Source: Schizochytrium sp. TIO01 (Eukaryota; Sar; Bigyra; Thraustochytrida; Thraustochytriidae). Taken from it: 64,000 nt of DNA. Numbering within the stretch: position 1 is the first letter of the stretch; each line of letters opens with the position of its first letter. A model generated the notes under the pieces. The model searched no databases and was not told the origin of the DNA. It saw nothing but the letters and a program-made list of their open reading frames with translations. The stretch is taken from the NCBI GenBank assembly GCA_004764695.1, contig SMSO01000014.1, forward strand, positions 4,928,845 to 4,992,844, given 5' to 3'. Shown one piece after another: positions 21,896 through 31,790 of the stretch. The translations under genes were made by a program, and so were the position numbers.

Positions 21896-23614
21896 ATGGT
21901 TGAACCTTCGGATTCTACGCGCAGTATCATGCAGGTACGTACTTGACGATTCACAAGAATGGCATATTTTATCTATGAAAAGGAAGATGGTATTGCGATT
22001 TGTAGAGGGTTTTGAGGAATTTTGATTTACTAACTTGAATTGATGCATCATCCTTTATTGAAATTTGACGAATTTCTTAATCTAAATTTTCAGATCACGG
22101 TGAGTGACCCGATGAAGCATAAGGAGGGTATGAATGCCTACGTAACCTACAAAGTGACGACAAAGATAGATCCTGATCGCCGGGACACGAACCATTCGCG
22201 GGTGCACCGCCGTTATAGTGATTTTGTCTGGCTTCAGGAACGCCTCACAGAGGCGTACCCTGGGCTTATTATCCCTCCCCTCCCAGAGAAGCATGTAATG
22301 CGTCGTTTTAATGAAGCATTTCTTTCTCAACGCCAGCGGTCCCTTGAGAAGTTTCTTAACCGTATTGCGAACCACGAAGTTCTTCGTGATGACCGTTATG
22401 TGAAAGCCTTTCTTGAGCTTGAGAGTCTCGAGGGTACAAAGACTTCAGTGGCCAGGCACTCAAGCAAGAGTGAAAAGGGCTCGTTCTGGCAGTGGGCTTC
22501 TGCGGCAACATCGTCTCTCTCCACGAAAATGACTGGCCCGAGTGTACAGCGCCCAAGGACCGATGATGATGCTAAGTTTGACGAACTTAAGGAGTATGTC
22601 AATGCTTTGGAGCCACAGATGAACGCAGTTCACAAACATACGCATGGTCTTGTGGAAAAGAACAAGGAAATGGCACAAGCTCTCTTTGACTTTGGATTAG
22701 CCTTTACTCTTCTGGGACAGGCAGAAGGCGATGCCTTGGGCGACGCAATGCAGCAGCTCGGTCAATGTGCTGACAAACTGAGCCGTGTAACTGCTGTGGA
22801 AGCTGACAAGGAAACTCAATTTTTTGATGAGCCAATCAAGGACTATGTTCGTTTGGTGAAACAGGTGAAGTGCGCTCTTGATTCTCGTACTGCTAAAGCA
22901 CAGGCTTATGAAGCCCTCTTGGGGGAGGTTGAGGCAAAAACACAAGCTAGAGATCGTCTTTCAAGCGCGCAGCAGGGTGCTGACCAACAACAAGCCACAA
23001 AATTGTCGAACGCAGAAGATGATCTCCGCAACGCTCAAGAAGAATGCCGGAGGGCAAAGGAAGAGCATGAAAGTGTCACTCAGCGCTTATTCAAGGAAAT
23101 GGAGCGCTTCAAGCGTGAGAAACTTGTTGACTTTAAGTCTATTGTGCTGGACTATGTTCAACTTCAAATCGAGTATAATCAAAAGGTAGAACAATCTTGG
23201 CGTGATGTTCTTCCCGCCCTGCAGTCTTTGAGTGGCTCCGGGCCAGCGGCTCCTTCCGCTTTCTCTACCTCGCAATCTAATTCATCATCTCAACAGCTTA
23301 ATGGTACCGGCGCGGCAGGAGTAGCATCACCTATGTCCTCGCACTCTGCAGCGCCGGTCCCCCCTGTAGAGAGCGATTTTGGTGGGGCTTCCTCCTACCC
23401 TAATGAAGACTCTCCGAAGCCATTACCTACAGGCACGTCTTCTGGAGGTTCTGCAATGGGGCTGGCTCAGCAGCGAACAGATGACCTTGATGCAAATATC
23501 ACACCATCGGCACCCCCGGCCATGGATACTACCCCAACTCCGATATCTTCAGTTCACGACCACGATGGTGGCGATGTTACCCCCGATGAAGATGACGAGG
23601 AGGCCTTTGTGTAG
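21896..23614 (+). CDS. Sorting nexin with PX and BAR domains (SNX1/SNX2/Vps5-like)
   Basis: Two exons: 21896-21934 (13 codons, ATG...ATGCAG) and 22094-23614, joined across a 159-nt intron with GTACGT donor and TTTTCAG acceptor. The predicted protein is 519 aa. The longer single-frame reading that starts inside the intron (22040) is not used, because the splice sites are good and the spliced N-terminus is in frame. The PX domain covers about residues 14-125, with the phosphoinositide-binding RRYSDF, the PPLPEK loop and the RQRSLEKFL segment. A BAR-type helical region follows (about 170-400), with several Lys/Arg-rich helices. The C-terminal ~115 residues are Ser/Pro/Gly-rich and end acidic. 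In the family, PX-BAR nexins bind PI3P on endosomes and tubulate membrane in retromer-type sorting. Which paralogue it matches is unclear. Confidence 0.92.
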
Positions 23615-24025
23615 ATGTACACCAACTTTAAGTAACAAAACAAAACAAAACAAGAAAATATATTACGCAATTATATTCCACTGGTGCATGCCGTTATCGC
23701 GATTTTTTGGGCTTAAAAGACTCTGCATTTACACTACACTGTTTATGATGTGTACATCTACATCAGAACTAAATGAGTTTTGGAAAGCAAAATTAAAAAA
23801 AACACTCAAATCACTTTCGAAAACCTATTATGATCTTATTCCCGTTTCTGCTCTTAGATTCAAAACACAAGTTAGAAGTCTGGTAGTACAGCTTTTCTAT
23901 ATCACTTTGGCTCAGGCACAAACCTTTACTCACCTTCATTTAATTAAATTAATAGGCCTAAGTATTAATACTAAGCAGTATCTTTTCTTGTTCAAGGAAC
24001 GAGACCGTCGCGGCTAAACCTGAAC
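23615..24025. other. Spacer between sorting nexin and kinase genes
   Basis: AT-rich 410 nt with an AACAAAACAAAACAAAAC run at about 23636-23654. It should hold the nexin 3' UTR and the promoter of the following gene. No gene seen. Confidence 0.45.
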
Positions 24026-25276
24026 ATGGCTGAAGAGTTGAATGCGTCTCAGATGAATGTGCAGACATCGCCGGAGAGTGCAGCGCTAAAGAGCAAGTAC
24101 GTTGTTATAGCTTCTCCAACTCTAGAGCGAAGACTGATCTGATGATCAATGTTGTTCGCGTGGCAAAACCAAAACGATCAGTGCGTATTAACTTGACCAA
24201 TGGGAGCGCGGTTTATTTGACACAGGCCAGTTTTATCGAAGGACGAGGCTCGCGAAATCGCTCTAAAAGAGTTTGGATTAAAGATTACAAGTGCCGAGGA
24301 CCTGCGCCCCGTCGACTCGTACGAAGATGTTAACTTTTGGGTCACAGGAGTTCAGGGTAGCGAAGAGTGCGCGCGCGACTTCATATTGAAGATTCACAAT
24401 AGCGCCGACTCTGCTCCTGAAGGCGGCTTTCAGACTCTTCAAGCCCAGGAAAAGGTGCTAGAGGCTGTTACAAGCGCGATTGTTCCGAAACAGTATTGCC
24501 AAGGCAAGCATGTTACTCTCCTAAGTGGACAGACATGTTACATCAGGGTCCTATCCTTTATACCTGGACGCCTTCTTTGTGAGGAGCCCTCACCAAGGTC
24601 ATCAAGTCTCCTAGAGGAATTCGGTCGCTGTCTTGGAGGCATGGATGCAGACCTCCAAACCTTTTCTCATGACGGGACGCGGAGGTACCTCATTTGGGAT
24701 CTGCGCAATGCTCTCCCGACGATTAGGCAGTTTAGAGAGGCGGTGTCCGATAAAGTTCAGGTTTCTTTAATCGACGAAGCTATCAATGTTGTAGAGAGTC
24801 AAGTTATCCCATCTAGTTCCGAGTTTCGTCTCTCAGTCATTCATGGCGATGCAAATGATCATAATGTAATTGTCGATGCCAACAACAAGTCCCAAGCAAT
24901 TGGTTTTATTGACTTTGGAGATCTTGTTGAGTCGTGGCTGGTTGCAGAAGTCGCTATTGCGATTGCATATGTCATGGTAGCTGAGAAATCTGCGGAAAAA
25001 AAAATAGAACAGGCTCGTCATGTCTTAAATGGATATGAGAAATCGTTACCTCTCCAAGATAGTGAACGTAAAGCTTTGTATGGCCTCATCGTTGCGCGTC
25101 TTAGCACTAGTGTATGTATTAGTGCTACAGATAGTGTTAAAAACCCTGAGAATGCAGAGTATACACTTGTACATGCCCAAGGTGGATGGGAAACACTCAA
25201 ATTTCTTTTGCGAGAAATCCGGCCAGAGAATGGTCTAGACTTATTCATGTTTCCCACGCATACAACATTAGAATGA
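24026..25276 (+). CDS. HYKK: Hydroxylysine kinase-like phosphotransferase (APH family)
   Basis: Two exons, 24026-24096 and 24226-25276, with a 129-nt intron (GTACGT...CACAG). The spliced frame gives 373 aa. Exon 2 in the spliced phase begins with a PVLSKDEAREIALKEFGL segment like the N-terminus of hydroxylysine kinases, upstream of the first ATG of the longer single frame (24386), which would truncate it. The APH/choline-kinase fold is shown by the catalytic HGDANDHNVIV (D232 in HGD) and the metal-binding IDFGD (D253). In animals this family phosphorylates 5-hydroxy-L-lysine using GTP. The same fold serves other small-molecule kinases, so the substrate here is inferred from overall similarity and matching length. 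Confidence 0.85.
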
Positions 25277-25698
25277 TCAGGCGAGTCTTTGCATTATAAG
25301 AGACGGATTTACTCGGGAGATAGACATTATGTGCCAAAATGTCGCAAAGATAGCGAGCTGTTCTCCAATCCCTGCCATTGCTTTCTGCAAGTGCACTGAA
25401 TCTTGCTTTAAAATTAAAGTAATGCTCTTTTGTTTTTAATTTTTTTCATTCCAATTAAAATAGAGTGTGTGGTGGTTTATAGGCTCCTAAATCTGTACGG
25501 CGACTTATTCGCAGTTTAAAATCTTCCTGATAAACGAGAAGAAAAGGGCAAATGACGCTCTCATGATTATTAAGTTATGTGAAGATTGCCTGTTTCTTCC
25601 TTTCAAATGGAGAAGAATAACAACCTCGTGCACCAGAATGATGACATACAAAAGCGATTAAGGGAAGATTCAGCAGCGTAGCAAAGGCGAACGTCCAA
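25277..25698. other. Convergent intergenic region
   Basis: About 420 nt between the ends of the kinase and methyltransferase genes. AT-rich in its middle; no gene or strong motif seen. Confidence 0.45.
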
Positions 25699-27009
25699 CT
25701 ACTGTCGCGAGAAAGACACGGTGTGTGAATTAGCTGCGTAGTGTGCGCGATCGTAACGGGATAGCTGCAGGTCACTTAATGGCAAGTTCTGACGCGTAAA
25801 TCCATCAGCAGCATAAGGTGGAACGAGGACTTCAGGTTCAGGATCAAGGTTTTCGGCTTCTTCAGGGGCAGCAGCATTCGGCTCCGAGCCCTTTTGGGAC
25901 CCACGGCCAAGCCAGTGAAAGAGATCTACGCTCCGTTCAGGGTCAACAAATTTTGCCTTTTCACGGTTTTTGGCGAACATCGGGTCGTTGGACTTGTGTA
26001 CATGTACACCCCAAGTCTTCCACGGGTGTCCACAACAGCCATCGTCGGTTTCGCCAATGAGAATATACTCTTGCACTGAAGATGTCTGTCTGATTGCATC
26101 GGTCCAGTCCTCACCCAGAGGCATCCACGAACAGAGCACAACAGACGGGTTAAATTTTGCGAGGGCAGACTTGTACTCCATGCGCTCGACAGTCTGCAGC
26201 TCCTGCACAGAACCCTTTTGGTGACGAGTGCTCCAGGTGCCTGTATCCGTGGCAATGTATTTGCAAGTCCATGGCCGCTGTGATGATTTGCTGTGGAGAG
26301 TTTTGCTATGAGCACGGTCGAGGAGCCATGTGAGCTGGCCTGTGCCGGCACCGACTTCGAGAATGTTGATCTCTGTCTGCCCAGTGGTGTTATATATCTC
26401 CTCGCAACGGTTTCGGATATGTTTCGAGAGTGCATTGATATAATCTTTTGTGAGAAACTCGTACACGAAATGGCGTTCGCAGTACAGGTTGAACTCATTC
26501 ATGCCGGCCACGCAGCACCCAATGGTCTCCAGAATGGTCTCCAAGTTCCAGTCTGCGCATGCCTTGGGGTCCTTCTCGTAAACCTCAACGAGCCTCTTCT
26601 GCAGAGCATTTTCGCTTTCTTCAGGGTGTCTATTCCAGTGTGTCGTGCCAAAAACTTCATTCATTTCACGCATTGTCGGCACACGCGGCCATGCCTCATA
26701 AAATCTTTGCGAGGCCATTCTCAGCTTTGGGCTCTGTCCAAATCTTTGTTCTAAAAATGCATTACGAACCCAAGACCTGAAACGAATGTTATCTTCGACT
26801 TCGTGCAAGTCTACAGCTCCAGGTTCGCCAGGTTTGAGAACAGGAACGACAATCTCTTCAAGCGCATGGAGGCCTGCACCACGACCAAGTACGGCCTTGT
26901 CGATGAACATATACACCGAAGGCGATACTAGAGAGTCAACAGCAAATTGCGCTCCATGGCTGCGGGGACGGATGCAGTACCGCAGGAGGCTTCGTGCCAC
27001 GCTCTTCAT
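25699..27009 (-). CDS. SAM-dependent methyltransferase of unknown substrate, possibly mitochondrial
   Basis: A single-exon, 436-aa frame from an ATG at 27009. A Rossmann methyltransferase motif I, ILEVGAGTGQLTWLL, lies at residues 216-230 (E218-x-G220-x-G222-x-G224), followed by an acidic motif around YIATDTG. Further on, SWMPLGEDWTDAIR and YILIGETDDGCCG look like family-specific conserved blocks, and the C-terminal LSRYDRAH...HTVSFSRQ matches what I recall from uncharacterised protist and fungal members. The N-terminus, MKSVARSLLRYCIRPRSHG, is Arg/Ser rich with no acidic residues, as expected of a mitochondrial targeting peptide. The fold is clear; the substrate is not. Confidence 0.88.
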   Translation of the reverse strand: MKSVARSLLRYCIRPRSHGAQFAVDSLVSPSVYMFIDKAVLGRGAGLHALEEIVVPVLKPGEPGAVDLHEVEDNIRFRSWVRNAFLEQRFGQSPKLRMASQRFYEAWPRVPTMREMNEVFGTTHWNRHPEESENALQKRLVEVYEKDPKACADWNLETILETIGCCVAGMNEFNLYCERHFVYEFLTKDYINALSKHIRNRCEEIYNTTGQTEINILEVGAGTGQLTWLLDRAHSKTLHSKSSQRPWTCKYIATDTGTWSTRHQKGSVQELQTVERMEYKSALAKFNPSVVLCSWMPLGEDWTDAIRQTSSVQEYILIGETDDGCCGHPWKTWGVHVHKSNDPMFAKNREKAKFVDPERSVDLFHWLGRGSQKGSEPNAAAPEEAENLDPEPEVLVPPYAADGFTRQNLPLSDLQLSRYDRAHYAANSHTVSFSRQ

Positions 27010-29133
27010 GATCCCTTGCGTAGAGCGAGGAAGACGTGGTCGCCAAGGTCCTCCGTTTCGAGATTGCCCTTTCGTTGCAGATTGCCATACTAACCACTTT
27101 AGTTTACATTACATCATCTCCTTTACTACTTCAGTATTATTTATCGACTGCAGTGTAACAGCAGAGGTTCAATAGACTATTCTTTGCCCTACACTATAAG
27201 GTATAGACCCGCAAGTGTAGTTTAATCAAAAAGGAATCCTTTAGATAGTAATTCTTAGTGCGCCTAAGAATTCCAGAATGGCGAGGAGGAACTTTGGCTC
27301 TTCCAGAGACGCGTGGCAAAATAGCGGAGACAAGGTAAGTTATCATGGCATCTGAGGATAAACTAAGCCTCGGCGTTGATGACGAGGGTGCCAAATAACG
27401 CTATTCGATCTTCGATTTATTGCAAAGGGACGCCCGTGGTGCTGGTGCTATGATGATTCTCTAGGTACAAGAAAAGTAAAGTTTTCTTTGTTTTCTTAAA
27501 TTCCAGGAACCATTCTCCGAGGCTCGTGAAGACCCAGTTCTCCGTCCGTGGATGGGAGTATGGAGTCCTGCTCGGTCGAAAATGAGGCCGAGTACATAAG
27601 AGTGCATCCCCGCTGAGAACGAAGTTTTACACGTGAATCAACTTGTCATCTCACAATTGAAACTGCTGTCCAAGTTCAGGAAGGAGCTATTCGCTTTGGT
27701 CCTGCGTGTCTGCAATATCTATATATGCATATGTATGTATATAGAGAGAAGCCTACTGCTCTATTGTGCTCAGAGATTGTAAAATCCTGGTATCTTACAC
27801 ACAAGTCTTGTACTTGGGCTACAAATTGCAAGTCCTCAAGCCCGTTTTATCGTTTCTGGGCCCTTCAAGTTTGCAGAAGGTGATGAACAAAGCTGAGCTT
27901 TGAGTCGTCAGTGAGCCGTGCCTAGTTATCCCTCTTTGGCACCAGAAGAAGAGGGTCGCCAAAGCACATGCAAATGATCGCACAGAGCTCGGTAGAATGG
28001 TGAGAGACCGTACTATTTGTAACACCAAAGACGACACGAACTTCTGTTTGTCCTTCGTCATCGTACCAATAACTCCTTGCACATTTACCATTTCTACATC
28101 ATAAGCGATAAGCAGAAACGCTGCTAGAACGACTCCCAGCCCTGCGAGCCGCATCTGGCAATCTGAAACCCAGCCACCGGCAACTTTTGCAAACTAACGT
28201 TAGCACCGAAGGTAGGGAGGAATCTATCACCTACCTGCATGGCCAAGAGCTTCACAGTACAAACGCTGCATGCCCTGAGTACTTTTCCATACCCAAACCC
28301 ACCTCCCATAACACCAGGCAAACCGAGTCCGGCAGAGCCCTCTTATGTCTCTTAAACTTCGTCAGTGCCAGCGTTTCCATGATCCTCATCGTCAAATTCA
28401 CAGATGTGACCTCCAGGTCTATGTAAGATCCAAAAGATACCCTGTGCACACCCTCTCTACGATCAAGTTCGACTGCACGTGTCTAAAGATATGAAGGCCA
28501 CCAAGTTGGATTTCCACAGATCTAGTTTCGAAGCGACTCTCTCGCCTCACTTATACGCGAGCTCAGTCCTCCCCAGATAATGAATGAAACCGCTAGGACC
28601 TTCCCGACCTGGGTGGAGGCTGTCCGAACCACGAGAAGCTTTTCTCTGGACTGGAGGGGGGTAATTCGCAGCAAGTCTTGATCGAACTACGAACCGCTTC
28701 AAGAATTCTTCAGATTCGGTTCGCGATCTTGGAGTGATTCCTATCTCTGTGCCGTGAGTTTGTTTCATGTATCACAGGGTGGGAAACTGAACATACAAGA
28801 AGCGTTGGCAAACGTGTTACTCTCGGCGAATAATGCAGATTTCGTTCAAGCTGCTTTCAAGAAATGAGCATATGCTGAACGGGGCTGCGATGTTCTCTGA
28901 GCTGCAATGCTGAAGACATTAGGATCTGACTCCATCGATCTTTAGCTTGATTCATCATTTTATTGTTTCATTGGATTTTTTTGTTGTTGTTGAAAGATTG
29001 TGTTCCAAAAAGGTAAAAACAACACGAAAAGACAAACAACTAAACCCAAGTGAGCGAGCGAGACAGCAAACCCAAATTAAGAGCACTCTGCGGACCGAGT
29101 CTGTGACTGCTTCTTCACTTGCTACCTAAGACG
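27010..29133. other. 2.1-kb spacer upstream of the reductase gene
   Basis: No gene I can defend. A minus-strand ATG at 28154 opens a frame with a signal-peptide-like start (see separate entry). Near 27720-27750 there is an AT-rich TATG/TATA stretch. Confidence 0.4.
27819..28154 (-). CDS. Possible small gene with signal-peptide-like N-terminus
   Basis: An ATG at 28154 opens MRLAGLGVVLAAFLLIAYDV, a basic residue followed by a hydrophobic core, typical of a signal peptide or anchor. The rest of the 111-codon frame lacks any recognised motif and looks less protein-like, so if this is a gene it probably continues through an intron or the frame ends early. Low support. Confidence 0.2.
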   Translation of the reverse strand: MRLAGLGVVLAAFLLIAYDVEMVNVQGVIGTMTKDKQKFVSSLVLQIVRSLTILPSSVRSFACALATLFFWCQRGITRHGSLTTQSSALFITFCKLEGPRNDKTGLRTCNL

Positions 29134-30434
29134 ATGTTTTCCAGTCTCGCAGGTCGCGTGGGCGTTGTTACCGGCGCCGGCTCCGGCATTGGCCGCGAGG
29201 TGGCTTTGTCTATGGCCAGGGCTGGTGCTAATGTGGCGGTCATTGATATGAACCCTGAAGCGGCGCGAAGCACCTCTGTGGAAATCAACACGCGGATCAA
29301 TGCGGCAGGTCTTGGAGGAACTGCCATTTCACTCCCAGTGGACGTTTCTGACGAGGCCCAAGTTCAGGATGCTATTAAGCAGGCCCAGGAGCGCCTCGAG
29401 GGCAACATGTAAGTCTTAACCACCACCAACATCGCAAGTTCAGGTTTATGTGCTCTAGAGCTTGGAATGCTGCGAGAATTAAACAGATGCTAAAAGGAAC
29501 TTCCTTCTCAAGTATGAGGTGCGCTATATGTTTGCAGCTCGCGTTATTTATAAGAGTGCAGAACCGGGCAAGGTCACAAGAGTCTCCGATTTGCAAATTA
29601 ATCTTGATGAAGTTCTTTGAAGAGCGGATGGTTCCTGAGGGAAAAGCGTAGCAAGCCGGATTTGCTTGCGTATCTTCGCACTTTTCTGCTCAACCACCTG
29701 CGTACAAACCTCTAGGAAGATGCTGTTGAACGAGCTAGCCTTGGGCAAGGAATGATTGTATAACGCATGTACATAAATGAAACTTAGCGGGCTGTTACTT
29801 AATCCTGAGGAACAGAATGGCAAGGAATACAAAGGTGTGTCAGTCAATTTTGAATAGGGAAACTAACTTATTGAGAGCATGCATGATCCTATTCGTTGAA
29901 TAACCTTCTGCTTAATTAATAATTTACAGCACATATGCCGTGAACTGCGCAGGTATTACTGCTGACGCATTCATGCACAAAATGTCTGTGGATCAGTGGG
30001 ACCGTGTATTAGATGTTAACCTTAAGGGTACATTTATTGTGACCAAAGCTGTTGCAGCAGCCATCAAGGCTAATGAGGAGCCTGAAGTTGGCGGTTCTAT
30101 TGTCAACCTCTCGAGCATTATTGGTAAGGTTGGTAACCTTGGCCAGGCAAACTACTCTGCTTCAAAAGCTGGTGTGATTGCGTTCAGTAAGACTTCGGCC
30201 AAGGAACTTGCACGATACAACATTCGCGTCAACGCTGTGCTTCCAGGGTTTATTGATACTCCGATGGCTCAGGCTGTCCCACCCAAGGTATTGAACAAGA
30301 TGATTGAGCAAATCCCCCTTGGTCGTCTGGGAACAACTAAGGAGATCACCAACGTTTGCCTTTTTCTCTGCTCTGATCTGTCTACCTTTGTCACCGGCGC
30401 TGCCATTGAGGCCACTGGAGGACAGTACATGTAA
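29134..30434 (+). CDS. HSD17B8: HSD17B8-like short-chain dehydrogenase / 3-oxoacyl-ACP reductase
   Basis: Two exons, 29134-29408 and 29930-30434, with a 521-nt GTAAGT...TTACAG intron, giving 259 aa, close to the family length. The NAD(P)-binding TGAGSGIG is at 13-20. The family NNAG motif appears as VNCAG (97-100), as in animal HSD17B8 where VSCAG-type variants occur. The catalytic set N122, S154, Y167 and K171 is complete (YSASK). The region GSIVNLSSIIGKVGNLGQ and the PGFIDTPM loop are particularly close to HSD17B8/FabG proteins, which reduce 3-oxoacyl-ACP in mitochondrial fatty-acid synthesis (in animals as a complex with CBR4). The ATG at 29134 is chosen over upstream non-ATG codons. A 53-nt degenerate duplication lies downstream. 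Confidence 0.93.
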
Positions 30435-30570
30435 AGCAAGTTAGCCATGCCGGCCCGAAAACCTCGTCGAAAAACTACGTTTTAAATCATCAGATTTGAT
30501 TCTTCTTTTACATATCTTATATTGATTCTCCGTTTCCTGCAGTCTGAGTAGAGACGAATTACCCTGCTTT

Positions 30571-30670
30571 CCTTGAAATCTTGAATTGTCAGAATGAGAC
30601 AAGTCTAGATCTTTTGTTACGATCCTTGAAATCCTGGATTGTTAGAATGAGATAAGTCTATGTCTTTGTC
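30571..30670. repeat. Diverged tandem duplication, 53-nt period
   Basis: A block starting CCTTGAAATC at 30571 recurs at 30624, with matching GAATGAGAYAAGTCTA segments and scattered C/T and A/G differences. Two copies only, just downstream of the reductase stop, probably in its 3' UTR. Confidence 0.75.
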
Positions 30671-30791
30671 ACTCTTATTTTAATTAAACCTACAATTTCG
30701 TTCTATTCATCATCATCATCACGTTATTCATAGTAGTTATTAGTTACGTATTGCCTACCTTTACTAGTAAGAAAGAGAGGAAGGAAGGGCC

Positions 30792-30815
30792 ACTAGGCCT
30801 TTGTGTAGGCCTAGT
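30792..30815. other. Perfect 9-bp inverted repeat
   Basis: ACTAGGCCT (30792-30800) pairs with AGGCCTAGT (30807-30815) around a 6-nt TTGTGT loop. About 360 nt past the reductase stop. Could be a 3'-end RNA structure; no U run follows directly. Confidence 0.5.
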
Positions 30816-31419
30816 AAGTACATTTTTCAATCAATCATTCTTTTTTTTTTCTTTTCTTTTTTAGTACTTTCAATTGAGAGTGACAAGATAGTATTACCTA
30901 ACCTCCTAAAAGATATTCTCTGAACCAAAAGTAACGCGGAGTAATTATCAACTTCTTTTTTCTTTAAGTTCTCTTCAAAATCGTGAATTTTTGGCTTACA
31001 CATATATAGTGAAATTGACAAACCGTGCAGAATACCTGCTCATACGGCCTAGAGTGCTTGCCGGAAGTGACTGAATCATTGTGAAAGGTCTCGAATGGAA
31101 TCCTAAAAGGTCTATGTATTTTGAGAGAACTTGGTAGGTACCTACCTCCTTATTTGGTAACCTTACCTAGAGGGTTTGCTATGACTCTGATAGGTAGGTT
31201 GCTCATAATTTCCCTACCTACGTATCTGTAAAACGATATGTGGGAATAAATAGCGCGGAGTTTGAAAGGGAAGTGTCGCACTTTGCAAGTTTGTAACTAA
31301 GAGATGAAGACGACAAAAGCGCTCTCAAGTATCTTCTAACCAAATTAATAAAGTCTTCGAAGGCAAAGTAAACACCGTTGTAACCAGACACAATATAAGT
31401 AAGATTCTTTGTGAAATTG

Positions 31420-31790
31420 ACAGGGCTGGTGCGGCCATTGTTCAGACCATGCGCAATCACCCTGAAGATGAAATTATTCAACAAAATGCATGCGGTGCAC
31501 TTATGGGCTTAACTTGCAATAATGGTCTTCCCTGTATCATTCTTCGTAATGATCTGAATGCTGGTGCAGATATTATTAATGCCATTGTAGGCACCATGAA
31601 GATGCTGTTGTACAACAGAAGGCATGCGGTGCGCTTCTGAGCCTCGCCATGCATAGTATTAAAGAATGCGAGCTTTTATGTCAAGAACTCAATGCTGGCG
31701 CGGACATCCTTGACGCCATACGCAATTATAGGACAGGTCAAGCGTACAAAAGAAGGCGTGTAATGCGCTCTTAAGCTATACTTTCACTGA
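31420..31790 (+). pseudogene. Fragment of an armadillo-repeat protein gene, frameshifted
   Basis: Successive frames encode recognisable armadillo-type repeat units: RAGAAIVQTMRNHPEDEI then QQNACGALMGLTCN; after LNAGADIINAIVGTMK the frame breaks and a second frame gives VQQKACGALLSLAMHS and ELNAGADILDAIRNY; a further break leads to a third unit, VQKKACNALLS. The repeat spacing (about 45-50 residues) and the NAGAD/QQxACGAL signatures fit ARM/Vac8-like repeats. At least two frameshifts and early stops, and no intact start or end, mark it as a decayed fragment. The first unit follows a TTGACAG that looks like an old 3' splice site. Confidence 0.65.

Noticed and set aside
22040-22093. Start MMHHPLL for the sorting nexin
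   Set aside because: It lies inside an intron with good splice sites; splicing from 21934 to 22094 gives a better N-terminus.
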